Positions 1-5,959 of a stretch of 6,427 nucleotides of DNA are shown one piece after another. Source of the stretch: Acutalibacter sp. (GTDB lineage Bacteria > Bacillota > Clostridia > Oscillospirales > Acutalibacteraceae); NCBI GenBank assembly GCA_022801475.1, contig JAAWSH010000100.1, forward strand, positions 1 to 6,427. Reading direction: 5' to 3'. The notes below the pieces were generated by a model. The model made no database searches. It was not told the DNA's origin and saw nothing but the letters and a program-made list of their open reading frames with translations. Within the stretch, counting starts at the first letter, position 1; each line of letters opens with the position of its first letter. A program made the position numbers and the translations under genes.

Positions 1-1412
1 AAGCCCTCGGCCCGGTAAGTGCTCTCGTTGCCATAAGGCCGTCCGTTTTCTACAATCTTGGGCCCCACAGCCACCGCCATCTGGATGTCCTGGGTGCTAG
101 AGCCATTGTAATAGGTCTCCAGGTCAATCCAGTCTCCAGCCTTCACAGTGGTCAAAAAGTCGTCGTCCGGGCCCCGGGCCCCCCGCTGGGCCAGCACAAA
201 GCCGCTTTGGGGCAGGCTGACGTCCGTATCCTTATAGACAGCGGTCACCAGCCCGTCCGGGTTCACCACAGCGGCATATTTGGGGGCAAAGCCCAGGCTC
301 TGGCCCCACCACTCCCGGGTAAACACCATCCGGGTGCCATCCTTGGGGTCCGCGGGGTAGCGGTTGCAGCCCACTTTGCTGATGGTAGACTGGCTTCCGT
401 CAGCCCGGGTAAGGGTGGCGGAAATGTCCACAGAAAAGTTTTCAATGGAAAAGTTCCCGCCGCCATCCATGGTCACCGCAGACTTGGCGGGGGAGAAATC
501 GTTGTACACCGTGGCCAGCTTTCCGTCCTGGATGTGGGTGCCGTAGGGGTCGTAGGTGGACATGTCAAAAAAGGCGGCGTTTACCAAGATCTTGGCCCCA
601 GTACGGTTGATCACAGAGGTCACGTTTTCTCCGCCCCGCACATAGTTGTGGCCCATCGTCACCCCAGGGGTAAAGTCCTTGGGGTTAAACTCCACTGCGG
701 CCACCGCTGTGCCGTTTATACGCTTGTGGATAAGCTTGTACCCAGCGGACTCCACATAGTCCAAAAAGGTGGCGTACAGCTTGGCGGCCTCGGCCCGGGT
801 GGCGGTGCGCTTGGGCCGGAAGGTGCCGTCTTTGTAACCGTTAATCACCCCGCCCCGCTGGCACTTCATCACACTGGAGGCCGCGTAGCCGGAGATGGAG
901 CCGTAGTCGGAAAAGCTGGCGGAGGCCACCCGGGCGGGCAGCACCTGGCCTGTGGCTGTGGCAAAGTTCATCACCATAACGGCCATGTCCTGGCGGGTAA
1001 CCGGCCGGCCGGGGCCGAACTTGCCCTGGCCCTGGCCCTTGATAACGCCCGCCTCGTAGGCCCAGTTAATGTACTTATTATACCAGCGGTTCTGGGCCAC
1101 GTCGGAGAAATCGCCCCTATAGTTGTACTGGGCCAGCTCCTGCTCGGTAAGGGCGGTACGGGCCAGCATGGTGGCAAACTCCGCCCGGGTCAGGGTGCCC
1201 CCAGGGGAAAAGGTGGTGGGGGTGGTGCCCTTTAGCACCCCTCGGTTTACCAGTTCTGTTACAGAGGCCTCGTACCAGCTGCCCCTGGGCACGTCGGAAA
1301 AGCGCGCCGCCTGGGCCCGCAGAGGCGCCCCCAGGCACAGCAGAGAAAAAACCAGCGCCAGGCACAGCGCGGCCCGGAAGCGGCGCTTTGGAAAAGCGAA
1401 TAATTTGGTCAA
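1..1412 (-). CDS. SLH-domain phosphodiester glycosidase family protein (C-terminus cut off)
   Basis: Secreted, wall-anchored protein, about 470 residues visible and still open at base 1. Residues 1-35 form a signal peptide: basic KRRFR, a hydrophobic stretch (ALCLALVFSLLCLG) and a likely cut after AQA. Three SLH domains follow at about 37-87 (FSDVPRGSWYEASV, then LTRAEF), 101-150 (FSDVAQNRWYNKYINWAYEAG) and 167-216 (GVINGYKDGTFRP, then TRAEAAKLY); SLH domains bind secondary wall polymers. From about 232 the sequence fits the phosphodiester glycosidase (NAGPA, DUF2233) family, with VNAAFFD at 278-283 and VAVGPKIVENGRP near 447-459. Such enzymes cleave sugar phosphodiester bonds; the substrate here is unknown. 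The start is TTG at 1412-1410, because GAAAGGAG (1430-1423) lies 10 nt upstream, the signal peptide begins directly after it, and the next in-frame ATG falls inside SLH1. Family calls are confident; the start is likely. Confidence 0.88.
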   Translation of the reverse strand, partial: MTKLFAFPKRRFRAALCLALVFSLLCLGAPLRAQAARFSDVPRGSWYEASVTELVNRGVLKGTTPTTFSPGGTLTRAEFATMLARTALTEQELAQYNYRGDFSDVAQNRWYNKYINWAYEAGVIKGQGQGKFGPGRPVTRQDMAVMVMNFATATGQVLPARVASASFSDYGSISGYAASSVMKCQRGGVINGYKDGTFRPKRTATRAEAAKLYATFLDYVESAGYKLIHKRINGTAVAAVEFNPKDFTPGVTMGHNYVRGGENVTSVINRTGAKILVNAAFFDMSTYDPYGTHIQDGKLATVYNDFSPAKSAVTMDGGGNFSIENFSVDISATLTRADGSQSTISKVGCNRYPADPKDGTRMVFTREWWGQSLGFAPKYAAVVNPDGLVTAVYKDTDVSLPQSGFVLAQRGARGPDDDFLTTVKAGDWIDLETYYNGSSTQDIQMAVAVGPKIVENGRPYGNESTYRAEG

Positions 1413-1436
1413 AACAGGAAATCTCCTTTCAGGGTT

Positions 1437-1453
1437 TGTAACTATTTTGTAAT
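1437..1453 (+). promoter_or_regulatory. TGTAAC-N5-TGTAAT direct repeat, WalR/PhoP-like site
   Basis: Two TGTAA hexamers lie exactly 11 bp apart (1437-1442 and 1448-1453) and overlap the -10 end and predicted start site of the SLH/glycosidase promoter. The arrangement matches the published WalR (YycF) consensus TGTWAH-N5-TGTWAH. Read on the other strand it is TTACA repeated at 11 bp, like Bacillus PhoP boxes. A site in this position would be expected to repress. No regulator gene of this type is in the window, so the assignment is inference. Confidence 0.4.
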
Positions 1454-1480
1454 TATAACACGAATGGGAAAGGATGTCCA
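1452..1480 (-). promoter_or_regulatory. Sigma-A type promoter of the SLH/glycosidase gene
   Basis: Read on the minus strand, TGGACA (1480-1475, five of six consensus bases) is followed by a 17-nt spacer and a perfect TATAAT (1457-1452). Transcription would start near 1445, giving a leader of about 33 nt that contains the GAAAGGAG ribosome binding site. This is the best-matching promoter in the window. Confidence 0.75.
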
Positions 1481-1538
1481 GTTTTTTTAGGCCAGGGAAA
1501 AAGTTTCGAAAAAGAAATAACCACATAAAAAATAGTAT

Positions 1539-1567
1539 TTGCTTTTTTCTCCGCTTTCCTGTAATAT
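1539..1567 (+). promoter_or_regulatory. Probable promoter of the zinc-ribbon membrane protein gene
   Basis: TTGCTT (1539-1544), a 17-nt spacer and TAATAT (1562-1567) form a moderate sigma-A type promoter, with a start expected near 1574. TATATT at 1567-1572 is an alternative -10. Two TGTAA motifs (1560-1565 and 1572-1577, 12 bp apart) overlap the -10 and start region. The ribosome binding site AGGAGGG (1613-1619) follows after a leader of about 55 nt. Confidence 0.45.
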
Positions 1568-1576
1568 ATATTGTAA

Positions 1577-1592
1577 CAGGGAATTTTCCCTG
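1577..1592. promoter_or_regulatory. Perfect inverted repeat, candidate operator
   Basis: CAGGGAATTTTCCCTG consists of two perfect 7-bp arms around a 2-bp centre. It sits just downstream of the predicted start site and about 35 bp before the start codon of the membrane protein gene. The 2-nt loop is too tight for a good RNA hairpin, so a dimeric protein operator is more likely. A further CAGGGAA half-site lies at 1493-1499. Confidence 0.45.
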
Positions 1593-1628
1593 AACATCTT
1601 TATACATAGTATAGGAGGGTATTACTCA

Positions 1629-2720
1629 ATGATTTGTCCTAAATGCGGCCGGGACATCCCGGAGGGCACGGTGTGTCCCTGCTCCTTTGAAGCTCCCGGA
1701 CCCATACCAGGGGCCGTGCCCCTGTCCACCAACCCGGCGGTGAATGTTATCAAGCGCCTGGGCTCCTCCGGCCTGTTTTTGGCCATAGCCATTCTGTTCT
1801 CGGTTTCCGCCCTGTTCACCATTTTGTCCTCCGCGGCCATGGGAGACGTTATGATGAACCTGTACTACTACGGCTACTCCATGGGCCTGGATCTGGAAAC
1901 CTTGGGCAGCCTGATTGACGCCATGTACTCTACCTCCATCCCCCGGGCCATTCTGGGCTCCATCCCCACTATTTTGCTGGCTGTGGCCATGTGGATTCAC
2001 TATGGCACCTGCCGCAGCACAAAAAGCGGGAACATTTCCACCGCTGGCCTCACCATCTGCAAGGTGCTGCGCTATATCAGCATGATTGGTATGTGCCTTG
2101 CCACCGTGATGCTGGTCATTGTGGGCGTCATTCTGGTTCTTTTCTTTGTCAGCGGCGGGGTTGACAGCATGTCCAGTTCCCTTTACGGCGGCTCCAGCTC
2201 CTTTTATGGCAGCTCCAGTGTCGAAGAGGTGGCGCTTGGCATTGTGATGGTGCTGGGGATATTCATCCTGTTCTTCAGCTTCTTCATGGTGCTGGCCATC
2301 ACCTACCAGGCCAGCATTATCCGCATGATCAACCGCACGAAAATCAGCGCCCAGACCGGCACCCCGGATAACCGGGTCTCTGGCTACCTGATTGCCATGA
2401 ACTGCATTGTGGCCGGGCTAAACATCCTCACCAGCCTTTTCGTCCTGTTCACCTCCCCGGTGTCCGCTGTAGCCACCCTGGCCAACGCCGTGGGGCTTAT
2501 TCTGACCTCTGTGCTGCTTAGCCGCTACCGCAAGGAAATGGACGCGGTGATCTATCCCCCGGCTGTTCCGGTCATTCCGGTTGTTCCCGTACAGCCTATG
2601 TATGGCCAGCAGCCTATGCCAGGGGCACAGCAGGTGCAGCAGGCTCCTCAATACCCGGATGGCAGCCCTGCAGAGCCCCCCGCACCGCCACAGGAGCCCT
2701 CTGAACCGCCCCAGACCTAA
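1629..2720 (+). CDS. Zinc-ribbon, six-helix membrane protein with Pro/Gln-rich tail
   Basis: A 363-residue protein of unknown function. Residues 1-18 form a short zinc ribbon with Cys at 3, 6, 16 and 18 (CPKC, then CPC). Six hydrophobic segments follow at about 49-70, 106-126, 147-175, 201-228, 251-274 and 278-297. Basic stretches (IKR at 41-43, RSTKS near 129, RMINRTK near 232, RYRK near 299) alternate in a way that places both termini in the cytoplasm. The outside loop between helices 3 and 4 repeats SSSLYG/SSSFYG (182-194), rich in Ser, Gly and Tyr. The last ~55 residues are rich in Pro and Gln, low complexity and probably disordered. The ATG at 1629 is chosen because AGGAGGG lies 9 nt upstream and the zinc ribbon begins at once; an upstream in-frame TTG at 1539 lies inside the promoter. 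The gene runs divergently from the SLH gene and ends at a strong terminator. Confidence 0.85.
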   Translation: MICPKCGRDIPEGTVCPCSFEAPGPIPGAVPLSTNPAVNVIKRLGSSGLFLAIAILFSVSALFTILSSAAMGDVMMNLYYYGYSMGLDLETLGSLIDAMYSTSIPRAILGSIPTILLAVAMWIHYGTCRSTKSGNISTAGLTICKVLRYISMIGMCLATVMLVIVGVILVLFFVSGGVDSMSSSLYGGSSSFYGSSSVEEVALGIVMVLGIFILFFSFFMVLAITYQASIIRMINRTKISAQTGTPDNRVSGYLIAMNCIVAGLNILTSLFVLFTSPVSAVATLANAVGLILTSVLLSRYRKEMDAVIYPPAVPVIPVVPVQPMYGQQPMPGAQQVQQAPQYPDGSPAEPPAPPQEPSEPPQT

Positions 2721-2723
2721 AAA

Positions 2724-2737
2724 GCCCCTATGGGGGC
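2724..2737 (+). other. Small GC hairpin just after the stop codon
   Basis: GCCCC (2724-2728) pairs with GGGGC (2733-2737) around a 4-nt loop, 3 nt after the stop codon of the membrane protein gene. No T-run follows, so alone it is not a terminator. It may protect the mRNA 3' end or be incidental. Confidence 0.3.
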
Positions 2738-2800
2738 GCTGGGCAGAAAATTTGACAAACCACGTGAACGATACTCCCAGCGTTTTGTCCCAGAAAAATA

Positions 2801-2841
2801 AGCCCCTAAGAGCAGATGCCTCTTGGGGGCTTTTATTTTTT
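2801..2841. terminator. Strong intrinsic terminator, potentially bidirectional
   Basis: AGCCCCTAAGAG (2801-2812) pairs with CTCTTGGGGGCT (2820-2831) in a continuous 12-bp stem with one G-T pair and a 7-nt loop. An 11-base T-rich run (2831-2841) follows on the plus strand, so it terminates the membrane protein transcript. On the minus strand the A-rich stretch 2793-2800 gives a T-rich run as well, so it could also stop transcripts arriving from the convergent asparaginase gene. Confidence 0.85.
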
Positions 2842-2842
2842 C

Positions 2843-3054
2843 AGGCAACCCTGCACAAAGATTGTGCGCGAGCTTGCGCAAGAGTTAATCAAAGATCAAC
2901 TCTTCAGATTGTTTTGTCAGATCGTACAGATTGAGTGCCGTCAATCAGACCATTTATGGTCTTGCGCAAACGAAAAGCTGTGCGCAAAACCTGCAAGCAG
3001 CTATGACGAAAAATACGCAAGCAAATCCTGTACAGTCTTTGTGCTGTGTTGCCT
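2843..3054. mobile_element. MITE-like element with imperfect terminal inverted repeats
   Basis: The two ends are inverted copies. The left end reads AGGCAACCCTGCACAAAGA (2843-2861) and the right end, read inward on the minus strand, AGGCAACACAGCACAAAGA (3054-3036). Similarity extends to about 28 bp, with 22 matches. The interior is more AT-rich than its flanks and has no supported ORF. It holds several inverted repeats: GCACAA-AGA-TTGTGC (2853-2867), the palindrome CTTGCGCAAG (2873-2882), an 11-bp stem with one mismatch (2880-2904), GATTGA/TCAATC (2929-2946) and AGACCAT-TT-ATGGTCT (2947-2962). CAGATYG is repeated at 2905, 2918 and 2927. The size and structure fit a non-autonomous element moved by a transposase encoded elsewhere. 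No convincing target duplication is visible; at most TC (2841-2842 and 3055-3056). The parent IS family is not identified. Confidence 0.55.
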
Positions 3055-3086
3055 TCATAAAGCTGCCGCGGCTGGGGCCGAAAGAC

Positions 3087-3112
3087 GCCGCTATGCCAGG
3101 GGGCGCAGCGGC
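3087..3112. repeat. GC-rich inverted repeat downstream of asparaginase
   Basis: GCCGCT (3087-3092) and AGCGGC (3107-3112) are perfect 6-bp arms around a 14-nt loop, 17 bp after the asparaginase stop codon. There is no T-run on the minus strand, so it is not a standard intrinsic terminator. The rest of 3055-3128 shows nothing further that I can name. Confidence 0.3.
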
Positions 3113-3128
3113 CGGGCTTCTCCAGCAC

Positions 3129-4112
3129 TTACTCCATTTGCAGCAGGTCAAAGTTTACCGGGGTGTAGAACAGCCGCCGGATCTCGTCCTGATTCTGGGA
3201 CTGGCCCAGGGCCCACATCAGCTTGGTCACAGTGGCCTCCAGGGTCATGTCATAGCTCTCCAGCAGCCGGTAGCGCTCCTTTACCCTGTGGCCCACCTGA
3301 TACACAGAAAGGTCGCTACCCTCCTGGGGCACCTGGGTGGCCATTACAACGGTCTTGCCCTCCCGCACCAGGCGGTCCAACTCCTCCAGGTAGGCGTCTG
3401 GGATGCCCCCCACCCCGTAGCTCTCAATAATCATGCCGTCGCACAGGGCCCCTGCCGCGGCAAAAGCCTCGGGGGCCAGGCCTGGGATCAGTTTGAGCAG
3501 TACCACCCGGCTGTTGAGCCGGTGGCTAAACGTAAGGGGGCCCGGCGCGGGGGCGGGGATGAAGCGCACCAGCCGCTGGCCCCGCATTTCTGCCAGGTCC
3601 GGGAAGTTCAGGCTGGAAAAGGCATTGTAGCTTTTGGTGCGGGTTTTCCGGGCCCGGGTGCCCGCAATGACATGGCCGCCAAAGACAATGTCTACGCCGC
3701 CGTCTCCCAGGCAGGCATAGCGCAGGCTGTCCAGCAGGTTTTGGCGGGCGTCGGTGTCCTCCTGGTCAATGGGCTTTTGGGCCCCGGTGAGCACAATGGG
3801 CTTTCCAGAGCCCTGCACCAGGTAAGACAGGGCGGCCCCGGTGTAGGCCAGGGTGTCGGTGCCGTGGCAGATTACAAAGCCATCATACCGGTAATAATTT
3901 TCTTCAATAAGCCCCGCCAGCAAAAGCCAGTGCTGGGGGGCAATATTGGTGCTGTCCAGGTTTAGGGGCTGAAGGGCGTGTATCTGACAAAAAGAGGCCG
4001 CGTCCGGCACATAGCCTAGGAGCTCCTGGGGGGAAAGGGACGGGGCCAGGGCTCCCCCGGTTTTTTGAGAGGCAATGGTGCCCCCAGTGGCAATGAGAAG
4101 GAGTTTTTTCAT
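3129..4112 (-). CDS. ansA: Type I L-asparaginase
   Basis: A 327-residue enzyme that hydrolyses L-asparagine to L-aspartate and ammonia. Family landmarks are all present: TGGTIAS (9-15, nucleophile Thr12), LDSTN (52-56, substrate-binding Asp/Ser), HGTDT (83-87, catalytic Thr85 and Asp86), TGAQKP (109-114) and a lysine in R-x-x-K (Lys156) matching the catalytic lysine. SYGVGGIP (231-238) is typical of the C-terminal domain. It has no signal peptide and starts directly with the first beta strand, so it is expected in the cytoplasm, like AnsA rather than the periplasmic type II enzyme. The ATG at 4112 is chosen because AGAAAGGA (4129-4122) lies 9 nt upstream; a longer frame from 4229 would add 39 residues foreign to the family and overlap the previous gene. 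It lies 101 nt after the AraC gene and has its own promoter. Confidence 0.93.
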   Translation of the reverse strand: MKKLLLIATGGTIASQKTGGALAPSLSPQELLGYVPDAASFCQIHALQPLNLDSTNIAPQHWLLLAGLIEENYYRYDGFVICHGTDTLAYTGAALSYLVQGSGKPIVLTGAQKPIDQEDTDARQNLLDSLRYACLGDGGVDIVFGGHVIAGTRARKTRTKSYNAFSSLNFPDLAEMRGQRLVRFIPAPAPGPLTFSHRLNSRVVLLKLIPGLAPEAFAAAGALCDGMIIESYGVGGIPDAYLEELDRLVREGKTVVMATQVPQEGSDLSVYQVGHRVKERYRLLESYDMTLEATVTKLMWALGQSQNQDEIRRLFYTPVNFDLLQME

Positions 4113-4163
4113 GGGAGAAGGTCCTTTCTGGAAAATGGGAACGCGCGGGGCGAGTCTTCTCCT

Positions 4164-4192
4164 ATTATAGCACCAAAACCCCAGAGACACAA
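4164..4192 (-). promoter_or_regulatory. Extended -10 promoter of the asparaginase gene
   Basis: On the minus strand, TTGTGT (4192-4187), a 17-nt spacer and a perfect TATAAT (4169-4164) preceded by TGC form an extended -10 promoter. It lies in the 101-nt gap after the AraC gene. The asparaginase can therefore be transcribed alone as well as by read-through from the upstream pair. Confidence 0.65.
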
Positions 4193-4213
4193 GTAAAGCG
4201 GAAGAGCCTACGC

Positions 4214-5161
4214 CTAGGCCTTTCTCCACTCTCTGGGCGAAACCCCGTAGTACTGGCGGAACTTTCGGTAAAAAAAGCTGGTATTGTCATATCCCACCGC
4301 CGCTATAATATCTTCCACTGGCAGGTTGGTGCTCTTCATCAGCCCAGCCGCCACCCTAAGCCGCTTTTCCAGCAACAGGTCTTTAAAGGTCTTGCCCGTG
4401 GCCTGCTTTACGCTGCTGCTTAGGTAAGAGAGGGACACATGCAGCTCCTCTGCCACCCGGGTCAGGTCTGCGTCCCGGTAGTTGTCCTCCACTTCCCCAA
4501 GGGCCGCCAGCACCCCGGCGTTATATCCTGGGGTGTTTTTGGAAAGCCCCTGGGGGCTGCCCAGCAGCTCCATTAGCAGCAGGCCCATGGTGGCCTGGGC
4601 AATCTTCTGCCCTCCCCCTGGGGCGAAAAGGCAGAGCAGCAGGTTTTCCACCAGGTTCTGCACTGGCCGCATTTCCCCGCAGTGGAAGTGCAGGCAGCTT
4701 TGGTCCCCGCCCCCCTGGCGCAGGCCGTCCAGCAGCAGCCGGGCCAGCACGTTTTCCGTGCCGGTCATGGTAAGGGCATAGTCAAAAAACTGGGGCAGCA
4801 CAATAAAGTTTACCCCCACGTCCTCTTGGCCAGCGGCCTCCACCTGGTGGCGGGCGTGTTGGTTCAAAAACAGCAGCTCCCCGGCCTCCAGCTCCACCTC
4901 CAGTCCATAGTCAATCTGGTGCCGGGTGCTGCCTGTGCACATGTACATAATCTCCACATAGTTGTGGCTGTGGGTGGGAAAGGCCGCAAACCGGGTGTGG
5001 GGCCGCAGGGTAATCAGCTGCCCCCGGGCCAGCAGCTTGGCGCTGTCCACCGTGAACTCCCGGCCAGAGGCGTACAGCGCCTGCTCCACCCCGCCCCCGG
5101 CCAAAATACGCTGTTCCTCCGGGGTAATTTCCCGCAGCCGGTCCATCAGCTGGCCAAGCAT
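4214..5161 (-). CDS. AraC family regulator with N-terminal cupin domain
   Basis: A 315-residue cytoplasmic transcription factor. The N-terminal half (about 45-125) is a cupin-type sensor: HSHNYVEIMYM at 64-74 gives His64, His66 and Glu70, with further histidines at 102 and 105. This is the usual small-molecule binding half of AraC regulators; the ligand cannot be read from the sequence. The C-terminal ~100 residues carry the double helix-turn-helix: first helix pair at about 233-252 (LTRVAEELHVSLSYLSSSVK), second at 282-303 (VEDIIAAVGYDNTSFFYRKF), ending in YYGVSPREWRK, the family signature. The ATG at 5161 has AAGG 7 nt upstream and overlaps the transglycosylase gene by 16 nt. A second ATG at 5146 forms TGATG with that gene's stop codon. 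Either way the two genes are probably translationally coupled. Asparaginase lies downstream. Confidence 0.92.
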   Translation of the reverse strand: MLGQLMDRLREITPEEQRILAGGGVEQALYASGREFTVDSAKLLARGQLITLRPHTRFAAFPTHSHNYVEIMYMCTGSTRHQIDYGLEVELEAGELLFLNQHARHQVEAAGQEDVGVNFIVLPQFFDYALTMTGTENVLARLLLDGLRQGGGDQSCLHFHCGEMRPVQNLVENLLLCLFAPGGGQKIAQATMGLLLMELLGSPQGLSKNTPGYNAGVLAALGEVEDNYRDADLTRVAEELHVSLSYLSSSVKQATGKTFKDLLLEKRLRVAAGLMKSTNLPVEDIIAAVGYDNTSFFYRKFRQYYGVSPREWRKA

Positions 5162-5898
5162 AGCTCTACCTTAGGGCTAACGCCCTCCCCGGCCAAAATA
5201 CTTTGGGCCCGGTCCTGGTCCAGCACATTATATTTCACCATCAGGCCCACCACCTGGCGCTGGCGCTGCTGGGCCAGGTCCGGGTTTTCGTTAAGGTCGT
5301 ACACCGAGGGCGCGTTGGGAATACCCGCCAGCAGGGTAGCCTCCCAGTCCGTCATGGCGGCGGGGTCCTTCTCAAAATAGGTCCGGCTGGCGTCTCCCAC
5401 CGTGTAGCAGCCGCTGCCAAAATAGATACTGTTTACATACAGCTCCAAAATCTCGTCCTTTGTCAGGTCCGCCTCCAGCTTCCAGGCCATAAAGACCTCG
5501 GCCAGCTTGCGGGTCAGCTCCTTTTCCTGGGTAAAGTACAGGTTTTTGGCCAGCTGCTGGGTAATGGTACTGCCCCCTTCCGCAAAGGAGAGGGTGCGCA
5601 GGTCGTTATAGACAGCGCGGCCAATGGCAATCAGGTCCACCCCACCGTGGTCATAAAAGCGATGGTCCTCTGTGGCCACCACAGCGTTCAGGTAGGTGGC
5701 GGGCAGCTGCCCAATGGGGGTAAAGCCCTCTTTGGCCCGCACCTGCTCCACAGCCCGGGCAGTGGGCAGGGCCTCCAGGGCCTGGGTGTACAGGGCATAG
5801 CCCCGCAGGGCCAAGGCCCCGGCAGCGCAGAAACATACTGCCAGAAGTACCAAAAGGGTGTTTCGAAGAATTTTCACGCCGGTCCGTTTCTTTTTCAT
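5146..5898 (-). CDS. Monofunctional peptidoglycan transglycosylase (GT51)
   Basis: A 250-residue membrane-anchored enzyme expected to polymerise lipid II into glycan strands on the outer face of the membrane. A basic start (MKKKRTGVK) and one helix at about 11-32 form the anchor. The GT51 motifs follow in order: VVATEDHRFYDHGGVD (73-88, catalytic Glu77), GGSTITQQLAKNL (108-120), RKLAEVFMAWKLE (130-142, second catalytic Glu134), DEILELYVNSIYFGSGCYTV (148-167) and EATLLAGIPNAPSVY (186-200). There is no transpeptidase domain, and the length fits monofunctional MtgA/SgtB enzymes rather than class A PBPs, so it appears complete. The ATG at 5898 has AGGAAAGGA (5917-5909) 10 nt upstream. It is the first gene of the cluster and overlaps the AraC gene. 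Confidence 0.93.
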   Translation of the reverse strand: MKKKRTGVKILRNTLLVLLAVCFCAAGALALRGYALYTQALEALPTARAVEQVRAKEGFTPIGQLPATYLNAVVATEDHRFYDHGGVDLIAIGRAVYNDLRTLSFAEGGSTITQQLAKNLYFTQEKELTRKLAEVFMAWKLEADLTKDEILELYVNSIYFGSGCYTVGDASRTYFEKDPAAMTDWEATLLAGIPNAPSVYDLNENPDLAQQRQRQVVGLMVKYNVLDQDRAQSILAGEGVSPKVELCLAS

Positions 5899-5930
5899 GG
5901 TTCACGCATCCTTTCCTGTTCGGTACCCCC

Positions 5931-5959
5931 ATTATACCCCCACATTCTTACAAAATCCA
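5931..5959 (-). promoter_or_regulatory. Promoter of the transglycosylase-AraC pair
   Basis: On the minus strand a perfect TATAAT (5936-5931), flanked by runs of G, follows a 17-nt spacer from a weak -35, TGGATT (5959-5954, three of six consensus bases). The weak -35 suggests dependence on an activator, which fits the phased repeats beside it. The leader before the start codon is about 25 nt. Confidence 0.5.

Noticed and set aside
207..1235. Long plus-strand open frame opposite the SLH/glycosidase gene
   Set aside because: It has Gly/His/Val-rich shadow composition and no ribosome binding site, and the minus strand encodes clear SLH and glycosidase motifs.
1539..1628. Upstream TTG start extending the zinc-ribbon protein by 30 residues
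   Set aside because: It coincides with the predicted -35 element and has no ribosome binding site, whereas ATG 1629 has AGGAGGG at good spacing.
3087..3112. Intrinsic terminator for the asparaginase gene
   Set aside because: The stem is only 6 bp with a 14-nt loop and no T-run on the minus strand. The terminator at 2801-2841 is a better candidate.
2816..3430. Open frames through the MITE-like region as a transposase remnant
   Set aside because: No transposase motif is visible in any frame and stops interrupt the interior. A non-coding element fits better.
2931..3965. Plus-strand open frame of about 340 codons across the asparaginase gene
   Set aside because: It runs antisense to a confidently identified asparaginase, begins inside the MITE-like element and shows no known motif.
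4113..4229. Longer asparaginase start at 4229
   Set aside because: The extra 39 residues are unlike the family, would overlap the AraC gene end and the promoter, and are not a signal peptide.
4682..5380. Plus-strand open frame across the AraC and transglycosylase genes
   Set aside because: It is antisense to two genes with full sets of family motifs and is explained by high GC at third codon positions.
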